From Paracoccus sp. Z118 (GTDB taxonomy: Bacteria; Pseudomonadota; Alphaproteobacteria; Rhodobacterales; Rhodobacteraceae), in assembly GCF_019061185.1 (NCBI RefSeq), contig NZ_JAHQZU010000006.1, forward strand, positions 163,877 to 227,876: a stretch of 64,000 nt of DNA, in the 5' to 3' direction. Both the position numbers and the translations under genes were made by a program. Of the stretch, positions 29,337 to 39,116 are shown in pieces. The notes beneath the pieces were generated by a model. The model worked only from the letters and a program-made list of their open reading frames with translations. It did not search any database and had not been told where the DNA came from. Position 1 is the first letter of the stretch, and the number at the start of each line of letters is the position of its first letter.

Positions 29337-30746
29337 ATGACAGCACCGCGTTTCGATAACAGCTATGCCCGGCTCGGGCCCGGTTTCTTCTCGCGAACCC
29401 CGCCCACCCCGGTCGGCGATCCGGCGCTGGTCGCGCTGAACCGCCCGCTGGCCGAGCGGCTGGGGCTGGACGCCGAGTGGCTTTCGGGTCCCGAGGGTGT
29501 CGCCATGCTGGCCGGCAATGCCGTGCCGCAAGGGGCCGAGCCCATTGCGCAGGCCTATGCCGGCCATCAGTTCGGCGGGCTGGTGCCCCAGCTTGGCGAC
29601 GGGCGGGCGGTGCTGCTGGGCGAGGTCTTGGCACCGGACGGCGCGCGCTTCGACATCCAACTCAAGGGCTCCGGCCCGACGCCGTTCTCGCGCCGGGGCG
29701 ACGGGCGGGCCTGGCTCGGCCCAGTGCTGCGCGAATATCTCGTCAGCGAGTTCATGTTCGCCGCGGGCGTCCCCACCACCCGCGCGCTGGCCGCCGTCAC
29801 CACCGGCGAGACGGTGCTGCGCGAATCCGCCCTGCCCGGCGCGGTACTGACGCGCGTCGCCTCCAGCCATGTCCGCGTCGGCACGTTCGAGTTCTTTGCC
29901 ATCCGTGGCGACGCCGAGCGGCTACAGCAACTGGCCGATCACGTCATCGCGCGGCACTATCCGGGCGCATCCGGCGCGATGGACCTGCTGCGGGCGGTCG
30001 TCGCGCGGCAGGCGGAAACCGTCGCGCAATGGATGGCGCTGGGGTTCATCCACGGCGTGATGAACACCGACAACATGGCCGTGTCGGGCGAGACGATCGA
30101 CTACGGCCCCTGCGCGTTCATGGACGGCTATCACCCGGACACGGTGTTTTCCTCGATCGACCGGGGGGGCCGTTATGCCTGGTCCGAACAGCCGCGCGTG
30201 GCGGTGTGGAACCTTGCGCAGCTGGCAAGCTGCCTGATCCCGGTCATGGGCGAGGAGCAGCAGGCCGTGGCCGAGGCGACCACCATCGTCCACGCCTTCC
30301 CCGAGCTTTACCAGTTTGCCTGGCTGCGCCGCTTCGGCGCGAAACTCGGGCTTTCGGACCCCGCGCCGGAAGATCGCGCGCTGATCGAGCGGCTGCTGGA
30401 CGTCATGGCCGCGCAGCAGGCCGATTTCACCCGCGTCTTCCGCGGCCTCGTCACCGGCGAAGCGGCGGCGGAGTTCACCGACCCGGAGCCGTTCAAGGCA
30501 TGGGCGGCCGACTGGCGCGCACGGAACCCCGACCCGGACCTCGCCGCCCGCGCGAACCCTGCCCGCATCCCGCGCAACCACCGCATCCAGCAGGTGATCG
30601 ACGCCGGGGTGGGCGGCGATTTCGCGCCCTTCCACCGGCTGAACGAGGCGCTGGCCCTGCCCTTCGACGCCCGCCCCGAATGGGACGACCTGTCCCTGCC
30701 CCCGAGCGCCGGGCAGGAGGTGCGCGTGACCTTCTGCGGCACCTGA
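29337..30746 (+). CDS. selO: Protein adenylyltransferase SelO (YdiU)
   Basis: A 469-residue pseudokinase-fold AMPylator (E. coli 478). Visible hallmarks are [82 protein letters not shown] (catalytic/metal Asp and Asn) and [11 protein letters not shown]. SelO transfers AMP to Ser/Thr/Tyr of redox proteins. The C-terminus ends VTFCGT, so a cysteine stands where animal SelO has selenocysteine. It starts 46 bases after the upstream terminator and is followed by an EEP-family gene. Confidence 0.96.
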   Translation: MTAPRFDNSYARLGPGFFSRTPPTPVGDPALVALNRPLAERLGLDAEWLSGPEGVAMLAGNAVPQGAEPIAQAYAGHQFGGLVPQLGDGRAVLLGEVLAPDGARFDIQLKGSGPTPFSRRGDGRAWLGPVLREYLVSEFMFAAGVPTTRALAAVTTGETVLRESALPGAVLTRVASSHVRVGTFEFFAIRGDAERLQQLADHVIARHYPGASGAMDLLRAVVARQAETVAQWMALGFIHGVMNTDNMAVSGETIDYGPCAFMDGYHPDTVFSSIDRGGRYAWSEQPRVAVWNLAQLASCLIPVMGEEQQAVAEATTIVHAFPELYQFAWLRRFGAKLGLSDPAPEDRALIERLLDVMAAQQADFTRVFRGLVTGEAAAEFTDPEPFKAWAADWRARNPDPDLAARANPARIPRNHRIQQVIDAGVGGDFAPFHRLNEALALPFDARPEWDDLSLPPSAGQEVRVTFCGT

Positions 30747-30787
30747 ATGCTGGCGTTTCCCTGCGTGACGATGGCACAAACGGCGGC

Positions 30788-32849
<2,062 letters not shown>

Positions 32850-32875
32850 CCCCGCCCCTGCGACCGGAGACTGAC

Positions 32876-33439
32876 ATGGACAACGACACCCTCGATTTCC
32901 TGCGCCGCCGCCGGTCGCACCCTCCGAAGATGCTGCGGGGCCCCGCGCCCGACCGCGCGGCGCTGGAGGAACTGCTGACCATCGCCGCGCGGGTGCCCGA
33001 CCACGGCAAGCTGACCCCGTGGCGCTTCGTCGTGCTGGAACGGGCCACCCTCGACCGGCTCGCCCCGCTGCTGGCCGATCACGTCACCCGCAACGGCGGC
33101 GACGAGGCGGCGGCGACCAAGGCCCGCACCGCCTTCGGCTCGCCGGTGATCGTGGCCGTGGTGTCCGCGCCGGTGGATCACCCCAAGATCCCTGAATGGG
33201 AGCAGTTCCTTTCGGCCGGGGCGGTGTCGCTGTCGCTGCTGAACGCGGCGCTGGCCGCAGGTTACGGCGCATCCTGGCTCAGCGGCCCCGCCTGCGAGGC
33301 CGCGTTCGCGCAGGCGCATCTCGGCATCCACCCGGGCGAGCGGGTCGTCGGCCTCGTCCATATCGGCACGCGCGGCGAGACCGAGATCCCCGACCGTCCG
33401 CGCGCCGACGTGCCCTCGCTGACCACCTGGCTGGCGTGA
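32876..33439 (+). CDS. Nitroreductase family protein (YdjA-like)
   Basis: A 187-residue FMN-dependent reductase of the short YdjA type. FMN contacts are visible in RRRRSHPPKML, AARVPDHGKLTPWRF and YGASWLSGP, and the C-terminal HIGTRGETEIPDRPR matches the group. The natural substrate is unknown. The ATG at 32876 follows CCGGAGA by a few bases. Its TGA stop overlaps a GTG start of the next gene, so the two are coupled. Confidence 0.92.
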   Translation: MDNDTLDFLRRRRSHPPKMLRGPAPDRAALEELLTIAARVPDHGKLTPWRFVVLERATLDRLAPLLADHVTRNGGDEAAATKARTAFGSPVIVAVVSAPVDHPKIPEWEQFLSAGAVSLSLLNAALAAGYGASWLSGPACEAAFAQAHLGIHPGERVVGLVHIGTRGETEIPDRPRADVPSLTTWLA

Positions 33440-34128
33440 GCGCGCTTCTCGCCCTGATGCGCGGGATGTCGGACCTGTTCCGAGTTCGCATCTTCGGGGT
33501 GGTGGCGCTTGGCATGGGGCTGACGATCCTGCTGTTCGTGGCCCTGCAGGCGCTGATTTTCTGGGCGATCCGCGCTTTCGGCCCCGATCAGGTGACGGTT
33601 CCGTGGATCGGCCCGGTCGAGATCGGCGGCGCGCTGTCCTGGGGCTCGCTGGCGCTGTTCCCGGTGATCGGTTTCCTGCTGATGGCGCCCGTCGCGGCCG
33701 GCTTTGCCGGGCTGTTCAGCGAACAGGTCGCCGAAAGCGTCGAGCGCATCCACTATCCCTCGCGCGCCGGCGAGCCGACCGACTTCCTCGACGGGCTGCT
33801 GGAATCGCTGGCCGTCGTCGCTGCGGCCCTCGGCATCGCGGTGGTGCTGCTGATCGCCTCGCCCTTCCTCGGCCCGCTCGCGCCGGTCGCCTTCTACCTC
33901 GCCAACGGCTGGCTGCTGGGGCGCGAGTTCTTCGCCATGGCCGCCCGCCGCCACATGGCCGCCGATCAGGCGGACGAGCTGCGGCGGATCGAGCGGTTCA
34001 GCGTCGTCGCGCTCGGGGTCGCCATCGCCGCGCTGCTGACGGTGCCGGTGGTGAACATCGCCGTGCCCGTGCTGGCGGCGGCGTCATTCACCCACCTGTT
34101 CCACGGGCTTACACGCCCAGCGGATTGA
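33436..34128 (+). CDS. EI24/CysZ-like membrane protein
   Basis: 230 residues with four or more long hydrophobic segments (for example IFGVVALGMGLTILLFVALQALIFWAI and SLAVVAAALGIAVVLLIASPFLG). The pattern and GWLLGREFFAMAARRHM match the EI24/CysZ superfamily; CysZ itself is a sulfate channel, but no sulfate genes are nearby. A GTG start at 33436 overlaps the nitroreductase stop (GTGA) and gives MSALLALMRGMSDLF; ATGs at 33457 or 33466 are alternatives. The 3' end overlaps the convergent DUF1467 gene by 20 bases. Confidence 0.85.
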   Translation: MSALLALMRGMSDLFRVRIFGVVALGMGLTILLFVALQALIFWAIRAFGPDQVTVPWIGPVEIGGALSWGSLALFPVIGFLLMAPVAAGFAGLFSEQVAESVERIHYPSRAGEPTDFLDGLLESLAVVAAALGIAVVLLIASPFLGPLAPVAFYLANGWLLGREFFAMAARRHMAADQADELRRIERFSVVALGVAIAALLTVPVVNIAVPVLAAASFTHLFHGLTRPAD

Positions 34129-34378
34129 ACGCCGTCATGTCGGCGCGGGTGATGATGTCGGCGAAGATCACGAAGGCGACCACGGCGAAGATCGCCGCCG
34201 CAAGCAGCGTCGCCCAGATCATCTTGCGCCCCAGCCGCGGATTGTGCGGCGCACCGGCGGGCGTGCCGGGCACGACCTCGCCCATCTCCTCCTGGCTGCG
34301 ATGACCGATCGGCAGCATGAGGAACAGGCAGAGGAACCAGAGAGTCGCGAAAAGCACGACGGCGGAGGTGATGGACAT
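34109..34378 (-). CDS. DUF1467 family membrane protein
   Basis: 89 residues with two hydrophobic segments (AVVLFATLWFLCLFLMLPIG at the start and ATLLAAAIFAVVAFVIFADII near the end), joined by a polar loop containing GTPAGAPHNPRLGRK. This layout is the alphaproteobacterial DUF1467 family, function unknown, often next to methylmalonyl-CoA epimerase as here. The ATG overlaps the mce stop (TGATG), so the two form one unit. Confidence 0.88.
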   Translation of the reverse strand: MSITSAVVLFATLWFLCLFLMLPIGHRSQEEMGEVVPGTPAGAPHNPRLGRKMIWATLLAAAIFAVVAFVIFADIITRADMTAFNPLGV

Positions 34379-34782
34379 CAGATCTGCTCCAGTTCGATCA
34401 GGCAGCCGTCGAAGTCCTTGGGATGCAGGAACAGGACGGGCTTGCCGTGGGCGCCGATCTTCGGCTCGCCAGTGCCGAGAACGCGCGCCCCGCCGGCCTT
34501 GAGCTGGTCGCGGGCGTCGAGGATATCCTCGACCTCGTAGCACATGTGATGGATGCCGCCCGAGGGGTTCTTTTCCAGAAAGCCGGCGATCGGGCTGTTC
34601 TCGCCCAGCGGATACAGCAGCTCGATCTTGGTGTTCGGCAGTTCGATGAAGACGACGGTCACGCCGTGATCGGGCTCGTCCTGCGGCTCGCGCACCGTCG
34701 CGCCGAGCGTGTCGCGGTAGCGGGCGGCGGCCGCCTCGAGGTCCGGCACCGCGATGGCGACATGGTTGAGACGACCGATCAT
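34378..34782 (-). CDS. mce: Methylmalonyl-CoA epimerase
   Basis: 134 residues, a glyoxalase/VOC metal enzyme. It starts MIGRLNHVAIAVPDLEAAA with the first metal histidine, and shows VTVVFIELPNTKIELLYPLG, GIHHMCYEVEDI and FLHPKDFDGCLIELEQI with further ligands. It interconverts (R)- and (S)-methylmalonyl-CoA between propionyl-CoA carboxylase and mutase. It could also serve the ethylmalonyl-CoA pathway of Rhodobacterales. DUF1467 is translationally coupled downstream. Confidence 0.95.
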   Translation of the reverse strand: MIGRLNHVAIAVPDLEAAAARYRDTLGATVREPQDEPDHGVTVVFIELPNTKIELLYPLGENSPIAGFLEKNPSGGIHHMCYEVEDILDARDQLKAGGARVLGTGEPKIGAHGKPVLFLHPKDFDGCLIELEQI

Positions 34783-34955
34783 GGCAGTTCCTTTCCGAGC
34801 GCGTTCGGCGCAGGTTCTACGCCCCGGCGGCGCGAAGCGAAAGGGGCTTGGGGGACGCCAGCGTTAACCCCGCATTAGGCAGGGCTGAACTAACGTCACC
34901 TCATGGCCGATTCGACGCCGAAAACGTCAGGGGCCGTTGGACAGGAGGTTCGACG

Positions 34956-35687
34956 ATGGACGACAGGACACACCCGATCACCCGCGACGACGCGGCGCCG
35001 CTGTGGCGCGCGGCCCTGCCCGGTCGGCCGCTGACCGGGCTGACCGTGCTGGTGGTCGAGGATTCGCGGCTGGCATCCGAGGCGGTGCGGCTGCTCTGCC
35101 TGCGCTCGGGCGCGCGGATCCGGCGGGCGGACAGCCTGCGCTCGGCCGGGCGGCACATGGCGGCCTATCGCCCGGCGGTGGTGATCGTCGATCTCGGCCT
35201 GCCGGACGGCAACGGGGCCGAGCTGATCCGCGCCGCGGCGGCGGCAAGCCCGCGGGTGCCGGTGCTGCTGGGCATGTCGGGCGATCCCGACAACGAGGCC
35301 GTGGCGATGGCGGCGGGGGCAGACGGGTTTCTGGCGAAGCCCGTCGAAAGCCTCGCCGCGTTCCAGCACGCGATCCTGTCGAACCTGCCGCCCGAGGCGC
35401 GGCCCACCGGGCTGCGGCTGGTGGTGGACGACACGATCATCCCCGACAGCGGCGCGCTGCGCGACGATCTGGTTCACGTGGCCGAGGTGCTGGCGACGGC
35501 GGAAAGCACCGACTGCATCGACTATATCGCCCGGTTCCTGGCGGGGGTGGCCCGGTCCTCGCACGATCCCCGGCTGGAAGATGCCGCGACCGCGCTGGCG
35601 CGCGATCATTCGGCGGGGCGGGCGCTCGCGGCGGATCTCGCGCGGATCAGCGGGCTGGTGCAGGACCGGCTGGCGGCCGTGTCCTGA
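34956..35687 (+). CDS. Response regulator (REC domain, uncharacterised output)
   Basis: 243 residues. The receiver domain covers about 28-145, with acidic D36 (VLVVEDSRLA), phosphoacceptor D79 (VIVDLGLPDGNG), switch S108 and K128 (GFLAKPVE). The last ~95 residues are alpha-helical and match no DNA-binding output that I recognise. An AGGAGG site precedes the ATG at 34956. No sensor kinase is adjacent. The 3' end overlaps the convergent acetyltransferase gene by 41 bases. Confidence 0.88.
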   Translation: MDDRTHPITRDDAAPLWRAALPGRPLTGLTVLVVEDSRLASEAVRLLCLRSGARIRRADSLRSAGRHMAAYRPAVVIVDLGLPDGNGAELIRAAAAASPRVPVLLGMSGDPDNEAVAMAAGADGFLAKPVESLAAFQHAILSNLPPEARPTGLRLVVDDTIIPDSGALRDDLVHVAEVLATAESTDCIDYIARFLAGVARSSHDPRLEDAATALARDHSAGRALAADLARISGLVQDRLAAVS

Positions 35688-36444
35688 GCGGCTGACCGGC
35701 CTCGGTCCGCGCCAGCTCGGCGCGGATCGCCCGGAGATCGCGGCGCTGGCGTCCCTCGGCGTCGCAGTTCGCAGGGTCCAGCCATGCCGCCTGCGCGGCG
35801 GCGATCAGCGGCCAGTCGGCATCGGTCATGGCCCACCACGCGGTGTCGCGGCTGCGGCCCCTGACGACCATGTGATTGCGGAACGTGCCCTCATAGGCGA
35901 AGCCGTAACGCTCGGCAGCCCGCATCGAAGGCGCGTTCAGGGCGTTGCATTTCCACTCGACCCGGCGATAGCCGGCACCGAACGCCCAGCCGATCATCAG
36001 CATGATCGCCTCGGACGCCGCGGGGGTCCGTTGCAGGGCGGGGGCGATCTGGATGCCGCCGATCTCGATCACGCCATTCGCGCGGTCGATCCGCATGAAC
36101 GACGCCACGCCGAGCGCCCGCCCGCTGGCGGTCTCCCGCAGGGCGTAGAAGAACGGATCGCCCTTGCCCGCCGCGCCCGCCTGCCAGAGGCGATAATCTT
36201 CCAGCGTGGCGAAGGGGCCTTGGGCAAGATAGTCCCAGACCTCGTCGTGCCCCTCGTTCGCCGCGAACAGGTCAGCCGCGTGTCGGGCGGGGTCCAGCCG
36301 CTCCAGCGCCACAAACCGCCCCTCGATCCGGTCCGGTCCGGGGGCGGGCGGCGGCGTGAAGCCGATGACCGGCGGGCCGAGCGGGCGCCCCGCCGCGGCT
36401 GGCACTTCGCCGGTCATGCGGGCAGAGGCTTCACTGGCGTTCAT
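35647..36444 (-). CDS. GNAT acetyltransferase, RimJ/RimL-like
   Basis: 265 residues. The acetyltransferase core covers about 40-215, with GVASFMRIDRANGVIEIGGI, APALQRTPAASEAIMLMIGWAF and RVEWKCNALNAPSMRAAERYGF, as in the RimJ/RimL subgroup acting on protein N-termini or small molecules. The first ~25 residues and the basic Pro/Arg tail are extra and likely flexible. The ATG at 36444 is assumed; ATG at 36417 is possible. Not linked to a clear pathway. Confidence 0.87.
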   Translation of the reverse strand: MNASEASARMTGEVPAAAGRPLGPPVIGFTPPPAPGPDRIEGRFVALERLDPARHAADLFAANEGHDEVWDYLAQGPFATLEDYRLWQAGAAGKGDPFFYALRETASGRALGVASFMRIDRANGVIEIGGIQIAPALQRTPAASEAIMLMIGWAFGAGYRRVEWKCNALNAPSMRAAERYGFAYEGTFRNHMVVRGRSRDTAWWAMTDADWPLIAAAQAAWLDPANCDAEGRQRRDLRAIRAELARTEAGQPLRTRPPAGPAPAR

Positions 36445-36474
36445 GTCGGGGTCCTTTTGGCGGCGCGCAGCAAC

Positions 36475-37644
36475 TCAGCGCAGGATGCGCGGATCGGGGC
36501 CCAGATCAAGGCCGGGAAAGATGGTGTCCTCGATCAGCCCCGGCGCGGTGCCGAACAGCCCCCGCATCGCCCAGCCCGCATAGGCCCGGACATCCCGCGT
36601 CGGCATCAGGTCGCGCTGCTGATACAGCGCGTCATCGGCCAGGCCCGGCCAGTCGGCATGGACGCGCCCGCCCCGGACCGCGCCCCCCGCCATCAGCATC
36701 GCCCCGCCGGTGCCGTGATCGGTTCCGGCCGAACCGTTCTCGCGCGCGGTGCGGCCGAATTCGGTCAGGGCCAGAACCGTCGTGCGGCCCCAGTTCGGCC
36801 CCAGCCTTTCCTTCAGCGCGAGGATCGTCTCGGCCAGCCCGCCCAGCGTCCGGCCCAGCACGGCACCCTGCCGCGCGTGGGTGTCCCACCCGGACAACGA
36901 GAAGGCGGCGATCCGGGTCTCGCCGTTCAGCCGGTCGGCGGCGAAGCGGGCCAGCCGCACCCCGGTCTGCCCCCTGCTGCGACCGTCGCTGCCCAGATCG
37001 AGCCCGATCTCGGCCGCGTCCGCCGCCGCCTCGCGGAACAGCGGATCGTCGTGATAGACAGCGTCCAGCAGCAGCTGCGCCTGCGCCGACAGCGCCAGCC
37101 GCGCATCGGGCGCCCAGCTGAGCGCGCGGGCCTGCCCCGACAGGATCAGCATCTGCTCGGACCCGACCGAATACGCCGTCTCGGCCTGCACCCCCGGCAT
37201 CGCCTGCAGCAGCCGGTTCAGCCAGCCGCCGCGCCGGACGTCCACCGGAACGTCGTTGCCCGATCCAGCCTCCAGCACGTCCTGCCCGTCGAAATGGCTG
37301 CGCTTGTCGCGATAGGGCGTCGCGACCGCATGGGCGAAGCCCAGCTCGCCCGCCTGCCACAACGGCAGCAGCGGGGAAAGCGCGGGATGGAGGGCGTAGA
37401 AGCCATCAAGGTCGATCGCCCCCTGATCGGGCCCCGGCGACAGGCTGCGGCGCAGCGCCCGCAGGCCGGGATCGCCATAGGGCTGCACCACGTCCAGCCC
37501 GTCCATCGCCCCCCGCAAGACAATCACCACCAGCCGGTTGTCGCCGGGAACCGAGGCGAAGGTTATCGTGGACATCAGCGGATGCGCCGCCGCCGAGCAG
37601 GCGGCCATTGCGGCGGATTTCAGCAGGAAGCGGCGGCTGAGCAT
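36475..37644 (-). CDS. DUF1501 family Tat-exported protein
   Basis: 389 residues. The N-terminus MLSRRFLLKSAAMAACSAAA is a twin-arginine signal. The body has the sulfatase/phosphatase-like DUF1501 fold (LVVIVLRGAMDGLDVVQPYGD; SHFDGQDVLEAG; LALTEFGRTARENGSAGTDHGTGGAML). Probably periplasmic or surface-linked; the activity is not established. It lies 12 bases after the DUF1800 gene, and the two families are nearly always paired in bacteria, suggesting a shared complex. Confidence 0.9.
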   Translation of the reverse strand: MLSRRFLLKSAAMAACSAAAHPLMSTITFASVPGDNRLVVIVLRGAMDGLDVVQPYGDPGLRALRRSLSPGPDQGAIDLDGFYALHPALSPLLPLWQAGELGFAHAVATPYRDKRSHFDGQDVLEAGSGNDVPVDVRRGGWLNRLLQAMPGVQAETAYSVGSEQMLILSGQARALSWAPDARLALSAQAQLLLDAVYHDDPLFREAAADAAEIGLDLGSDGRSRGQTGVRLARFAADRLNGETRIAAFSLSGWDTHARQGAVLGRTLGGLAETILALKERLGPNWGRTTVLALTEFGRTARENGSAGTDHGTGGAMLMAGGAVRGGRVHADWPGLADDALYQQRDLMPTRDVRAYAGWAMRGLFGTAPGLIEDTIFPGLDLGPDPRILR

Positions 37645-37656
37645 GGCGTCCTCCGT

Positions 37657-39021
37657 TCAGCGGCGGTTGAGATCGGCGGAGGCGAGGATGATCGCCACCC
37701 CCTCGCGCGCATTCTCGGCCTTGGGCACCGCCCAACGCAGCGCCCCCGAGGCGGCGGGCCCGAGCGCGGTTTCCACCAGTTCGCGGGGATCTGGCAGCGC
37801 ATCGCAGAGCCGCGCCGGCTGGGACAGCGCCCAGCCGATCCGGGCCGCCAGCATCTGCGGGGTGATCCACGCCGCGGCAAGCTCGGGCCAGCCGTCCGGC
37901 CCGCGCGGCTGCGCGAAGGGCTGACCCATCGCCGTCAGCGGATGCCACAGCGCCTGGTTCGCCCGCTTGGGATCGAGCGCCAGGATGGCGGCCCCGTCCA
38001 GCCCCAAGGCGCGCAGGGCCGTTACCAGAAAGTCGAAGGGTTGGCGAGCCTTGGCGCGGAGATTCGCCGCAAGCACCGGGTGGCTGACCAGCGCCCCGTT
38101 CACCTGCGCCAGATCGCCCCCCGTCTCCAGCCACACCGCCTCCAGCGCGGCGACCAGATCGGGCGGCGGGTCGTCCGCGGCGAAATGGATCGCCAGCTTG
38201 CGCGACAGATGCGCGGCGGTCGCCGGATGGCGCGCGAGGTTGCCGAAGACGCGGCGGATCTCGTCCATCCCGGAGGTGCCGGGGCCGCCATAGCTTTCAC
38301 TCAGCACCGTCTCGGCCCCCGGCTCGGCCGCGTCCGGGCGATAGTGGCGGCCCTTGCGCTGGTCGTAGGTGAGGCCGGTCAGCAGTTCCGCCAGTTCCCG
38401 CACGTCGGCCTGCGAATACGCCGCGCTGACGCCCAGGCTATGCAGCTCCAGCGCCTCGCGGGCGAGGTTCTCGTTCAACCCGAGCGCACGCTCAGGCCGG
38501 CGGCGGGCGAAGACCGAGCGCGGGCCGACGCTGCCCGACTGGTTGAGATAGTTCAGCATCATCGGATGCGTGTCGGCGGCGAACAGCAGGTCGGCGAAAT
38601 GACCGTTCAGATGCGGGCGGATCGCCTCGTCCACCATGGCGCCGGACATGATGTGGCCGGGGGCGTTGCGGGCGACGGTGGCGAAATGGCCGGTCCAGAA
38701 CTGCACCAGCCGCTCGCCGAAACCCGCCGGCGCGTCCACCGCCCGCGCGACGCGGCGCTGAAGGACCGACAGGCGCTGGTGGTTGAGGTCCGACTGGATG
38801 CGCCGGAACTCCTCGGTGTCGATCTCGCCCGCATTGCGCTGGCGGCGCGAGGCGGCGAATTGCCGCTGCGCGTCGGTCGCCATCGGGGTCGTCCAGCCGT
38901 CCGGCGCGGCCGCCTCGGGGACCGAGCGCAGCACCGCCTGCGGGTCCGCCGGGGCGGGCGTCAGCGGCGAAAGACCGTAGCCCAGCCGGATCGCGGCGAG
39001 GTGGGGGAAGTCGGGAGTCAA
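37657..39021 (-). CDS. DUF1800 family protein
   Basis: 454 residues, mainly helical. It begins FPHLAAIRLGYGLSPLTPAPADP and contains the family blocks RLVQFWTGHFATVARN, MLNYLNQSGSVG, NENLAREALELHSLGVSAAYSQADVRELAELLTGLTYD and GMDEIRRVFGNLARHPATAAHLSRKLAIHF. No signal peptide is visible although the partner DUF1501 protein has a Tat signal, so it may be co-exported. Function unknown. First gene of the two-gene unit, 95 bases downstream of the aspS stop. Confidence 0.9.
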   Translation of the reverse strand: MTPDFPHLAAIRLGYGLSPLTPAPADPQAVLRSVPEAAAPDGWTTPMATDAQRQFAASRRQRNAGEIDTEEFRRIQSDLNHQRLSVLQRRVARAVDAPAGFGERLVQFWTGHFATVARNAPGHIMSGAMVDEAIRPHLNGHFADLLFAADTHPMMLNYLNQSGSVGPRSVFARRRPERALGLNENLAREALELHSLGVSAAYSQADVRELAELLTGLTYDQRKGRHYRPDAAEPGAETVLSESYGGPGTSGMDEIRRVFGNLARHPATAAHLSRKLAIHFAADDPPPDLVAALEAVWLETGGDLAQVNGALVSHPVLAANLRAKARQPFDFLVTALRALGLDGAAILALDPKRANQALWHPLTAMGQPFAQPRGPDGWPELAAAWITPQMLAARIGWALSQPARLCDALPDPRELVETALGPAASGALRWAVPKAENAREGVAIILASADLNRR

Positions 39022-39061
39022 GATCGATTTCCTGCGGGTTGGGGCGCGCGCAGGGGCGTTA

Positions 39062-39085
39062 TGCCACCGCGGGGGCGCGGTGGCA
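39062..39085 (-). terminator. Hairpin downstream of aspS
   Basis: TGCCACCGCG (39062-39071) and CGCGGTGGCA (39076-39085) form a perfect 10-bp stem with loop GGGG, about 30 bases after the aspS stop and upstream of the DUF1800 gene. There is no T-run, so efficiency is uncertain. Confidence 0.5.
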
Positions 39086-39116
39086 CGTCACGGTTTCATG
39101 ACCCGCGAGCCGCCGC

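Noticed and set aside
33196..33435. Extension of the EI24/CysZ-like protein upstream into the nitroreductase gene
   Set aside because: That part of the frame is an Arg/Gly-rich shadow of the nitroreductase; the GTG at 33436 overlapping the previous stop explains the gene fully.
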